From: an uncultured bacterium
Lineage (GTDB): Bacteria > Edwardsbacteria > AC1 > EtOH8
Direction: 5' to 3'
Assembly: GCA_937958665.1 (NCBI GenBank)
Contig: CALGNM010000301.1
Location: 1 to 9,222 of the forward strand
DNA: 9,222 nucleotides
In this document: positions 1-4,921 of the stretch, piece after piece
How the letters are laid out: each line of letters begins with the position of its first letter
Position numbering within the stretch: the first letter of the stretch is position 1
Notes under the pieces: generated by a model
What the model was told of the DNA's origin: nothing
The model's input: the letters and a program-made list of their open reading frames with translations, nothing else
The model's database searches: none
Translations under genes and position numbers: made by a program

Positions 1-45
1 GATCGTATTCGGTGACTGGAGTTCAGACGTGTGCTCTTCCGATCT
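1..45. other. Illumina P7/i7 adapter (library artefact)
   Basis: The first 45 bases are not genomic. They read as the end of the P7 primer, an 8-base index (CGTATTCG in this orientation), then the TruSeq read-2 adapter ending GTGCTCTTCCGATCT. Positions 2-45 are the exact reverse complement of 9179-9222. Genomic DNA starts at 46. Any protein start called inside this stretch, giving an N-terminus MLFRS, is adapter translation. Confidence 0.98.
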
Positions 46-369
46 AATTCCATAGTCGGCACCATCACCGTTTACGGGCCGTATGAGGAGGCCGAGGTTC
101 CCCTCTACCGCCAGGAAGGCGTCAACCACTTCGGCCAGTTCGCGGTGGAGCCAACCCTGCAGGGCGCCGGCCTGGGCAAAAGGTTATATATGACCGTGGA
201 GGACCTCTGCCGGGCCAATAATGTCAAAACCCTGGCCCTAGACACCGCCGAGACCGCCAAACGCCTGATAGACCTCTACCAACGCTGGGGATTCTGCATC
301 GTGGATTGGGTAAAATGGGCCGAGGTCAATTATAAAAGCGTGGTCATGGCCAAGAACCTGACCAAGTAA
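46..369 (+). CDS. GNAT family N-acetyltransferase, C-terminal part (5' end cut off)
   Basis: This is the C-terminal portion, about 107 residues, of a Gcn5-related N-acetyltransferase, which moves the acetyl group of acetyl-CoA to an amine of a small molecule or protein. What is seen: the segment FAVEPTLQGAGLGKRLY contains the acetyl-CoA pyrophosphate-binding motif A (Q-x-x-G-x-G as QGAGLG), preceded by a beta strand (GQFAV). It is followed by a strand LALDT and the LIDLYQRWGF segment typical of the family's motif B ('YxkxGF'). The protein ends YKSVVMAKNLTK before TAA at 367-369. The start codon and N-terminal substrate-binding half lie outside the fragment, so the substrate cannot be inferred. 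The GTG at 31 is adapter sequence and not a real start. A possible remnant of a related gene's tail lies downstream at 766-819. Confidence 0.9.
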   Translation, partial: NSIVGTITVYGPYEEAEVPLYRQEGVNHFGQFAVEPTLQGAGLGKRLYMTVEDLCRANNVKTLALDTAETAKRLIDLYQRWGFCIVDWVKWAEVNYKSVVMAKNLTK

Positions 370-380
370 CCTTTTCCCCG

Positions 381-400
381 CTTTCTCTTTGAAGAGAAAG
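381..400. terminator. Short hairpin just downstream of the GNAT gene
   Basis: CTTTCTCTT and AAGAGAAAG form a 9-bp stem around two bases, 11 bp after the GNAT stop codon. The position suits a transcript end, but no clear T-run follows and the stem is A/T-G mixed. The same hairpin recurs at 878-897, so it may simply belong to the repeat. Confidence 0.4.
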
Positions 401-554
401 CTCCAAAGAGAACTGTCGCTGCACCGCTGCCCGGAAGGTTATGATATCCAGCTGCCAAAATATCTTGACCACGAAACAGGGCGCCCGCAGGCAAAACATT
501 CTTAACGGCAGCTTTTGCCAGGTAGCAGCGCTGATGCGACCAACCTCTCCCTGC

Positions 555-593
555 CTGACGGCCACCCTCCCCTCGAGGGGGGGGTGGGGTCAG
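555..593. repeat. GC-rich hairpin nested in repeat copy 1
   Basis: CTGAC (555-559) pairs with GTCAG (589-593), and an inner C-rich arm pairs with the G-run around a TCGA loop (573-576). The stem is imperfect, with a small bulge. The hairpin accounts for most of the extra sequence in copy 1 relative to copy 2, so it looks like a small insertion into a pre-existing repeat. Confidence 0.6.
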
Positions 594-730
594 CCTTTTA
601 AGTGGAGCGGCTCACACTTCAGCCCCGAAAAAGCAGTCATTGCGTCATGTGCATCCTGCTTGTTCTGGTTCAATGAATGCCGGGGCGCGGGCATTACTAT
701 CCGCGGAACTGGGCGGCAAAGACTTCTTTG

Positions 731-758
731 CTTACTTTCTTGGTCACAAGAAAGTAAG
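731..758. repeat. Perfect 12-bp stem hairpin between the repeat copies
   Basis: CTTACTTTCTTG (731-742) and CAAGAAAGTAAG (747-758) are exact reverse complements around the loop GTCA. The pyrimidine-rich arm resembles the hairpins at 381-400 and 878-897 (shared TTTCTT/AAGAAA core). It is a REP-like palindrome or possible terminator. It directly precedes the GNAT-tail remnant, so it may mark the breakpoint where the second GNAT copy was lost. Confidence 0.7.
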
Positions 759-765
759 ATTTATG

Positions 766-819
766 ACGACAGCTGTGGTCAATTGCCGCAGCGTAATCAT
801 GGCCAAGGAGCTGATCTAA
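766..819 (+). pseudogene. Putative remnant of a second GNAT gene (last codons only)
   Basis: Read in one frame, 778-819 gives VNCRSVIMAKELI-stop. The upstream GNAT gene ends VNYKSVVMAKNLTK-stop (325-369). Eight of thirteen aligned residues are identical and K/R and V/I are conservative; the DNA shares gtcaatt and tcatggccaag exactly. Upstream of about 766 the resemblance stops at the hairpin 731-758. Both tails are followed by a copy of the same repeat. The inference is that a GNAT gene plus its downstream repeat was duplicated and one gene body was then lost. The match is short, so chance cannot be excluded. Confidence 0.5.
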
Positions 820-874
820 ACATAACGATTGAATATAATCGGATTTTTGCCCGCTTTATTAGCATTTGCTTCTT

Positions 875-1080
875 CCGCTTTCTCTTTGAAGAGAAAGCGC
901 TAAAGAGAACCGTCACTGCACCGCTGCCTGGTAGCCAAATAATCAGATGCCTAAATGTCTTGACCACGAAATGTGGCAACCGCAGGCAAAACATTCTTAA
1001 CGGCAGCTTTTGCCGGGCAGCAGCGCTGATGCGACCCGGCACCTCGCCTTTATGTGAAGCGGCAAATACTTCAGCGCCAA
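875..1080 (+). repeat. Diverged direct repeat, copy 2
   Basis: Second copy of the element at 378-629. It has the hairpin CTTTCTCTTTGAAGAGAAAG at 878-897 (stem extendable by two C/G pairs), cttgaccacgaaa at 959-971, the identical 35-bp block at 980-1014, and gcagcgctgatgcgac at 1020-1035. The arms 912-927 and 1020-1035 are imperfect inverted repeats. It lacks the GC-rich insert of copy 1. It ends about 14 bp before the ATG of the next gene, so it forms that gene's immediate upstream region and could affect its transcription. Confidence 0.85.
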
Positions 1081-1093
1081 TCTGGAAACCGAT

Positions 1094-1876
1094 ATGCATT
1101 CCGTTTTCCTGCTGACAGCCATCTCCCTGCTGGGCTTCTACGGGGACCCCCACCTGACCCGGGAGCTGGCGGGCCCGGCCGCGGCCGATGCCGCCGGACG
1201 GCGGGTGGTCTTCTTCGCCTTCCTACAGGCGCACCGTCCGGCCAGGGGCCTGGCCGCCTTCCCGGACGGCGGCCGTCCCAGGGTCCTTCACAAGAATGTC
1301 TCGCTCTACCAGCTGGACCTCGCCGACGGCTCCCTGAAGAGGCTCTACGACTTCGGCCCCCTGCCGCTGGCCAAGTCGGCCTGGGCCTGCCGGGCCCGCT
1401 ATGACGGCGATTCGGTGCGGTTCGGCCTGGAGCCGGTGGGCGGATGGCCCCAGGCGCTCAAATGGAAACGGGTGGACCCGGAGCACTTACGCAAATACGG
1501 CGGCTGGTTCGTTTTGGACCCGGCCGGCGGAACGGCCTCCCCGGCCGCTGCCCCGGCCCCCGGCTCCGAAAGCGGCCCAGGGTTTCCCCCGGGCCGGATC
1601 GGTCAGCTAACCCGCGACATCCCCTGGAAGGCCTGGGGAATAGACCTGGACAACCTCTGCCCCGCCAGCCAGAGAGAGCGGATCGCCCACCTGAAGGGGC
1701 TCAAGGGCAACCAGGGCTACCGCGATGCCCTGGTCGAATGGCTGGCCGGCCGGCTGGAGCGGGACGAGGCCCGGGCGATAGTGTCCGCCATCCTCAAGGG
1801 CCGGCCGGACTCGCCGGCGGCCAGGGAGACCGCCGCCAAGCTGCGGAAAACCTTCCAACTGGAGGAGGACCGATGA
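1094..1876 (+). CDS. Putative exported protein of unknown function
   Basis: A 260-residue protein not recognised as a named family. The N-terminus (about 3-16, FLLTAISLLGF) is a short hydrophobic stretch that could be a signal peptide or anchor. Residues about 69-88 (VSLYQLDLADGSLKRLYDFG) look like a beta-propeller-type blade strand ('LY.LDL..G....L'). Residues about 143-168 are a Pro/Ala/Gly/Ser linker. Residues 190-260 are charged and probably helical (ERIAHLKGLKG, LVEWLAGRLERDEARAIV). The ATG at 1094 has only a weak upstream GGA, so the start is less certain than the frame. Its stop overlaps the start of the next gene by 4 bp (ATGA), and a strong ribosome binding site for that gene lies inside its last codons. 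The two are therefore probably coupled and act together. Confidence 0.75.
   Translation: MHSVFLLTAISLLGFYGDPHLTRELAGPAAADAAGRRVVFFAFLQAHRPARGLAAFPDGGRPRVLHKNVSLYQLDLADGSLKRLYDFGPLPLAKSAWACRARYDGDSVRFGLEPVGGWPQALKWKRVDPEHLRKYGGWFVLDPAGGTASPAAAPAPGSESGPGFPPGRIGQLTRDIPWKAWGIDLDNLCPASQRERIAHLKGLKGNQGYRDALVEWLAGRLERDEARAIVSAILKGRPDSPAARETAAKLRKTFQLEEDR
1861..1868 (+). promoter_or_regulatory. Strong Shine-Dalgarno fixing the 1873 start
   Basis: GGAGGAGG lies 4 bases before ATG 1873, inside the last codons of the upstream gene. It selects this start over the open frame that extends further upstream, and supports translational coupling. Confidence 0.75.
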
Positions 1877-2904
1877 TCGGATGCCTTTGGATCCTGCCGG
1901 CCCTGGCCGTCGCCGCCTCCCCGGCCCCGGAGTGGGAGGAGATCGCCCTGCTGGGGTCGCCCGGCCAGTATCACAACTCCAGCTCCCAGCTGGACGCCGG
2001 CCAGTGCTGGGAGGAAACGGAGGCCAGCCGGAGGTACTCGGCGGCCAACCTGGTGGACGGGGATTTTGCCACCACCTGGGCCGAGGGCGACCCGGGGGAC
2101 GGCACCGGACAGACGGTGTGGGTGGACATTCCCCCCGGGGCCCGGACCATCAGCATCTTCTCCGGCCACGGCAAAAGCCGGGGCCTGTACCTGAAGAACA
2201 ACCGGCCCAAGAGGATCAGGCTCTCCTTCTACGCCGGAGTCAGCCCCCCGGGCTGCGTGACCGAGGTCGCCCGATGTTTCCGGGCCCACAAAGCCCCCGG
2301 CGATTTCCACCTCGAACTCAAGGACACCTTCGGCCTGCAGAGTTTCCCGCTGCCGGCGGCCGCCGCAGGCCTGGATTCCCTGCTGGACCGGGTCCGGGCC
2401 GAATTTCCCCCGGCCGAAGGCCAGCCGCCGGACCCCGCCTGCCTGATCCTGAGGCTGGACATAACCGAGGTGTACCGGGGCACCAAATGGAACGACGCCT
2501 GCCTCTCCGAGATCGTCTTCGGCCACGTTTACCTGTCGGATGCCAGCCGTCCCCGGTACGCCGGAGCCCAAAACATCCGGGTGGACCCCGGGAACCAACA
2601 GCGGATCCTGGCCGACCTGCCGGGCAAGAAAGGCCAGGCGATCCTGAGCGATCCCGGGCACGTGCTTGACCTGGCCGAGGTCTCCCCCAACCGGCGCTGG
2701 GCCGCCGTCATCCGGATGGAGGCCGGGCCGGGGGAGGGCCGCCGGGAGACCGAATGGCTGCTGCTGGACGTTGTTAACGGCAAGGTGGTCAACCGGGAGA
2801 TCGAGGAATCCACCGGAGTTCCCCTGACGGGCCCCTTTTTCCTGAAGAAAAAAGGCGGCTGGATGGTGCTGGAAACGTCCTCAGCGGAAGTCTTCCTCTA
2901 CTGA
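1873..2904 (+). CDS. Exported protein with NADase-type glycan-binding (discoidin-like) domain
   Basis: A 343-residue protein beginning with a probable signal peptide (MIGCLWILPALAVAAS, cleavage near residue 15). Residues about 30-218 carry the hallmarks of the NADase-type glycan-binding domain first named from streptococcal NAD-glycohydrolase: Y55-S-A-A-N-L-V-D-G-D64, TTWAEG (67-72), GDGTGQ (75-80), SGHGKS (97-102), YLKNNRPKRI (106-115), and the closing LDITEVYRGTKWNDACLSEIVFG (195-217). Family knowledge suggests carbohydrate or surface binding; no catalytic NADase domain is present. The remaining 125 residues include SPNRRWAAVI, resembling a propeller-like strand, and have no assigned role. 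The start at 1873 is set by GGAGGAGG (1861-1868) and the 4-bp overlap with the preceding gene. In other proteins this domain is often joined to a zinc ribbon and a TM helix; here it follows a signal peptide only. Confidence 0.85.
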   Translation: MIGCLWILPALAVAASPAPEWEEIALLGSPGQYHNSSSQLDAGQCWEETEASRRYSAANLVDGDFATTWAEGDPGDGTGQTVWVDIPPGARTISIFSGHGKSRGLYLKNNRPKRIRLSFYAGVSPPGCVTEVARCFRAHKAPGDFHLELKDTFGLQSFPLPAAAAGLDSLLDRVRAEFPPAEGQPPDPACLILRLDITEVYRGTKWNDACLSEIVFGHVYLSDASRPRYAGAQNIRVDPGNQQRILADLPGKKGQAILSDPGHVLDLAEVSPNRRWAAVIRMEAGPGEGRRETEWLLLDVVNGKVVNREIEESTGVPLTGPFFLKKKGGWMVLETSSAEVFLY

Positions 2905-2968
2905 TCAGTCTGGCCAAGACTAGTTCGACAAGGCAGGGCCGTCCATGTCTGTTCGTAATTGAGGGAAT

Positions 2969-3400
2969 ATGCCAGCCAGCGACCCCCGCCAGCACTCGGC
3001 GGAACATATTTTGACGTCCGTCTTCGGCCTCCTCTTTGGCGGCAGACTGACCGACACCCGGTTCAAGGGCACCAAGGTCCGCTGCGACTACCGGGTGGAG
3101 ACCGACCTGCCGTTGGAGGAGATCATCTCGCAGGTCGAGTCTAAGTCAAATGAGATCATCTCGCAAAATAATGATGTCACCTTCGAGCAGATGACCTCTG
3201 AAGAAGCCGCCACCTACTGCTCCCTGCACCGCCTGCCTCAAGGGGCGCAAGATGTCCGGCTGGTGCGCATCAGCCCGGAGGCGATCACCCCCTGCAGCGG
3301 ACCGCACGTAAAGAACACCTCGGAGATCGGGAGGCTGCACATCCGCACCTGGAGCTGGGCCGGACCCGGGCTGGTGAGGCTGACCTTCGTGGTGGAATAA
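2969..3400 (+). CDS. Short stand-alone alanyl-tRNA editing (AlaX-like) protein
   Basis: A 143-residue protein resembling the second additional domain (tRNA_SAD) of alanyl-/threonyl-tRNA synthetases. Stand-alone members (AlaX) hydrolyse mischarged Ser- or Gly-tRNA(Ala) in the cytoplasm. The zinc ligands are visible: H9-S-A-E-H13 (HxxxH) and C109-S-G-P-H113 (CxxxH). The latter sits within a segment matching the family pattern C-x-G-x-H-V-x-N-T-x-E-I-G (CSGPHVKNTSEIG), with Pro where Thr is usual. At 143 residues it is slightly shorter than typical short AlaX proteins, and the glycine-rich loop before the second motif is reduced. The start at 2969 follows GAGGGA (2961-2966). It stands 64 bp after the glycan-binding gene with no obvious functional link. 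Editing activity is inferred, and the substrate amino acid is unknown. Confidence 0.82.
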   Translation: MPASDPRQHSAEHILTSVFGLLFGGRLTDTRFKGTKVRCDYRVETDLPLEEIISQVESKSNEIISQNNDVTFEQMTSEEAATYCSLHRLPQGAQDVRLVRISPEAITPCSGPHVKNTSEIGRLHIRTWSWAGPGLVRLTFVVE

Positions 3401-3440
3401 GACAAGGGGGCTCTGGAAAAAGCGCCCATCCTTAAACGAC

Positions 3441-3504
3441 AAGGAGGACCATAGCCATGAAACAAATCAGCAGACCTGTCCTGGGCGGCGGGTGGAGCTG
3501 GTAA
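3441..3504 (+). other. 15-codon reading frame behind a strong ribosome binding site
   Basis: AAGGAGG (3441-3447) is the strongest Shine-Dalgarno in this part of the window, and ATG follows at 3457. The frame encodes MKQISRPVLGGGWSW and stops at TAA 3502-3504. That TAA is in the same frame as the membrane protein that begins at 3526. It could be a short leader peptide, the broken N-terminus of a longer gene, or an effect of a one-base error: adding one G to the GGG at 3489-3491 would carry the frame on into VELVKQWVSQEHEEHFSGD. None of these is proven. Confidence 0.35.
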
Positions 3505-3525
3505 AGCAGTGGGTTTCCCAGGAGC

Positions 3526-3921
3526 ATGAAGAACATTTTTCGGGGGATGTCGTCTTTCCTGGCTTTCACGGCCACCTACCTGCTGATCTATTATTTCCCA
3601 TTGGCGATGATCAGGGTTCCCGGTGAGCCGGTTTCATCTTGGCTGATATCCCTGTCTGCCGCGGTGGCGGCCGGTTGGGCAGCCTGGAGGATATCCGGAA
3701 AGACCTCCCAGGGGTTGGCAAAATACGCCATATTGGGGGCAATGACCCTGGGATGGCTGGGGTTTGCGGCCGGTTTCTTCGGGCCGATGATATTCGCCCC
3801 CCAGGCCAATCAGGGCCCGTTGCTGGGCATCTTCATCACCGGCCCGCTTGGTTTTATGGCCGGGGGGCTGGGTGGCCTGTTCTTATGGCTGATCCGGCGC
3901 AAAAGCAAAAACAACGGGTAG
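3526..3921 (+). CDS. Four-helix integral membrane protein of unknown function
   Basis: A 131-residue hydrophobic protein with four likely membrane segments: about 11-29 (FLAFTATYLLIYYFPLAMI), 40-58 (WLISLSAAVAAGWAAWRIS), 67-91 (YAILGAMTLGWLGFAAGFF and on), and 100-125 (LLGIFITGPLGFMAGGLGG and on). It ends in a basic tail, LIRRKSKNNG, which would be cytoplasmic by the positive-inside rule. Glycines are abundant in the last two helices. No family is recognised. The start is uncertain: ATG 3526 has AGGAG only one base upstream, which is too close for good initiation, while ATG 3547 (residue 8) follows a G-run. A short frame with a much stronger ribosome binding site sits in phase just upstream. 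The gap to the next gene is 34 bp. Confidence 0.7.
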   Translation: MKNIFRGMSSFLAFTATYLLIYYFPLAMIRVPGEPVSSWLISLSAAVAAGWAAWRISGKTSQGLAKYAILGAMTLGWLGFAAGFFGPMIFAPQANQGPLLGIFITGPLGFMAGGLGGLFLWLIRRKSKNNG

Positions 3922-3955
3922 CCGGGCGAAAACCTTCCCGATAAAGGAAACCCAG

Positions 3956-4433
3956 ATGGCCAAACTAAACTGCCCCAACTGCGGGGGCTCCTTCAGCGGA
4001 CTGATCTGCGACTACTGCGGGGCCCTGACCGGCACCACCCTGACCGTGGCCGAACAGCGCCAGGCTTTGGAGGAGCTGCACTTCCTGATCGCCAAGAGCC
4101 CCCGGGGGCGTCAGGTGGCCCTTATCAAGAACGGCTACCTGCCCGACGACACCGCCCCATTGATAGATGCCGGCCTGAAATGCATGTCCCTGCTTGACGA
4201 GGACGAGATCAATTCGGACCGCAGCGACTCGGCCGCCCGGCGCCTGGAGGCGATCTGGCCAAGCTTGACCTCCGGCCCCGGGATGCCGAAGCCAAGAAGG
4301 CCCTGCTTATCTTCGGGGAACGGCTGGAACGGAACACCCTCAAAAGAGCCGGGACACCGCCCTGGGTTTTGCCCTGATCGGGGGAGGCCTCCTTGGCCTC
4401 GTTCTCCTGATCTGGTGGATCTTCCGGCGGTAA
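3956..4433 (+). CDS. Zinc-ribbon protein with C-terminal membrane helix, split by two frameshifts
   Basis: The N-terminus has a zinc ribbon with C6-P-N-C9 and C18-D-Y-C21, giving four cysteines for one zinc. The first frame, if followed to 4441, turns into a proline-rich nonsense tail after residue ~99 (RRLEAI). Two one-base shifts restore a sensible protein. Near 4254 the frame moves to LAKLDLRPRDAEAKKALLIF..., a charged helix; near 4342-4345 it moves to SRDTALGFALIGGG, then LLGLVLLIWWIFRR and TAA 4431-4433, a classic single transmembrane helix with basic end. Both shifts fit loss of one base from a run (CC to C in 'gatcctgg', and AAAAA to AAAA). The repaired product is about 159 residues: ribbon, helical middle, TM tail. 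Role unknown; such proteins often sit at the inner membrane. Either a recent pseudogene or sequencing errors. Confidence 0.75.
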
Positions 4434-4462
4434 TCCATTAACCATCGAAGAAGGATTGAGCC

Positions 4463-4903
4463 ATGCGCTGGTTGATAGGCAGGATGCCCCCCTCCCTTTT
4501 GCTGGCCGCCCTGCTGCTGGCCGGCTGCGGGGTCAAGACCGACTGCACCACCGCCCGGGACTTCATCAAGTCCTATGCCCGGGCCCACCAGAAGGGCGAC
4601 GTCCAGGCCATCATCAAGATGAAGGCCCCCCTGGGCCTGCTGGAGGGGATGGACATCGACCCGGCCCTCAAGGAGGAACTTGAGGGGTACAGCCTGGACC
4701 GGGAGCGGGAGGAGCTGAAGCAGGGATTCCGGGACGGCGACCGTTGGCTGACGGCCTGGAAGAACACCGAGTATAAGTCCGAACAGGACCATGGGGACTA
4801 CCTCCGGGTGGAGGTGCTGGTGGGCGGCCACCCCTCCTCGGTGGTGCTGGTGCGGGACGGCGAGTTCCTGAGGATCCACCCCCGGCCCAGCTGGTTCGAC
4901 TGA
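4463..4903 (+). CDS. Small lipoprotein of unknown function
   Basis: A 146-residue protein with a clear type II signal peptide: basic start (MRWLIGR), hydrophobic core (SLLLAALL) and lipobox L19-A-G-C22. After cleavage, Cys22 would be lipidated and the protein anchored to a membrane facing the periplasm or outside. The mature part begins with TTARDFIKSYARAHQKGDVQAIIKMKAP, like the first helices of NTF2-like or DUF4878-type small domains ('a..F..a...GD...i'). It ends in beta-rich sequence (YLRVEVLVGG, SVVLVRDGEFLRIHP), which also suits that fold. This assignment is by pattern only. The start at 4463 follows GAAGAAGGA (4446-4454). The gene is 29 bp after the zinc-ribbon gene and 18 bp before the TPR gene, suggesting one transcript. 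Confidence 0.75.
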   Translation: MRWLIGRMPPSLLLAALLLAGCGVKTDCTTARDFIKSYARAHQKGDVQAIIKMKAPLGLLEGMDIDPALKEELEGYSLDREREELKQGFRDGDRWLTAWKNTEYKSEQDHGDYLRVEVLVGGHPSSVVLVRDGEFLRIHPRPSWFD

Positions 4904-4921
4904 CAACCGCCAGATAAAGCA

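Larger units (their letters stand above)
378..629 (+). repeat. Diverged direct repeat, copy 1
   Basis: It aligns with 875-1080. The blocks shared exactly or almost exactly, in order, are: a hairpin at 381-400, cttgaccacgaaa (464-476), a 35-bp identical block (485-519), a 16-bp block gcagcgctgatgcgac (525-540), and a looser tail containing a g(a/g)agcgg segment and cttcag (604-629). Within it, gtcgctgcaccgctgc (415-430) is an imperfect inverted match to 525-540, so 415-540 can fold on itself. The 35-bp block contains its own 7-bp inverted pair GGCAAAA/TTTTGCC (490-496 and 513-519). Relative to copy 2 it carries about 42 extra bases near 541-593. No transposase or integrase is nearby. Confidence 0.85.
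370..1093. other. Non-coding, repeat-rich intergenic region
   Basis: About 720 bp without a credible intact gene, visibly less GC-rich than the flanking genes. It contains two diverged copies of a palindromic repeat (378-629 and 875-1080), three short pyrimidine-rich hairpins, a GC-rich hairpin inside the first copy, and a short stretch resembling the end of a GNAT gene. Open frames crossing it on both strands have no family-like composition, and they run through the repeats in both orientations. Confidence 0.75.

Noticed and set aside
834-839. Perfect TATAAT box, possible promoter for the 1094 gene
   Set aside because: There is no reasonable -35 element at 16-18 bp spacing, and it lies 260 bp from the start codon inside AT-rich DNA; chance is likely.
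485-1014. CRISPR array
   Set aside because: There are only two copies of the core, about 495 bp apart, with diverged flanks and no regular spacers.
370-1080. Integron gene cassettes (small GNAT gene followed by palindromic repeats, duplicated)
   Set aside because: Neither repeat copy has attC core sites matching RYYYAAC/GTTRRRY at its ends, and no integrase is present.
441-1115. Long open frame across the intergenic repeats
   Set aside because: It passes through both repeat copies and the hairpins, has no family-like features, and the same sequence is open in other frames.
1444-1872. Longer N-terminus for the glycan-binding protein
   Set aside because: The extension is Pro/Arg/Gly-rich shadow sequence of the upstream gene; the signal peptide and ribosome binding site place the start at 1873.
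1717-2661. 314-codon open frame on the minus strand
   Set aside because: It is antisense to the well-supported glycan-binding gene; its Gly/Pro/Arg-rich content is what GC-rich coding DNA gives on the opposite strand.
2905-2968. Terminator or regulatory hairpin between the glycan-binding and AlaX-like genes
   Set aside because: Only a 5-bp stem (AGTCT/AGACT) is visible, which is too weak to call.
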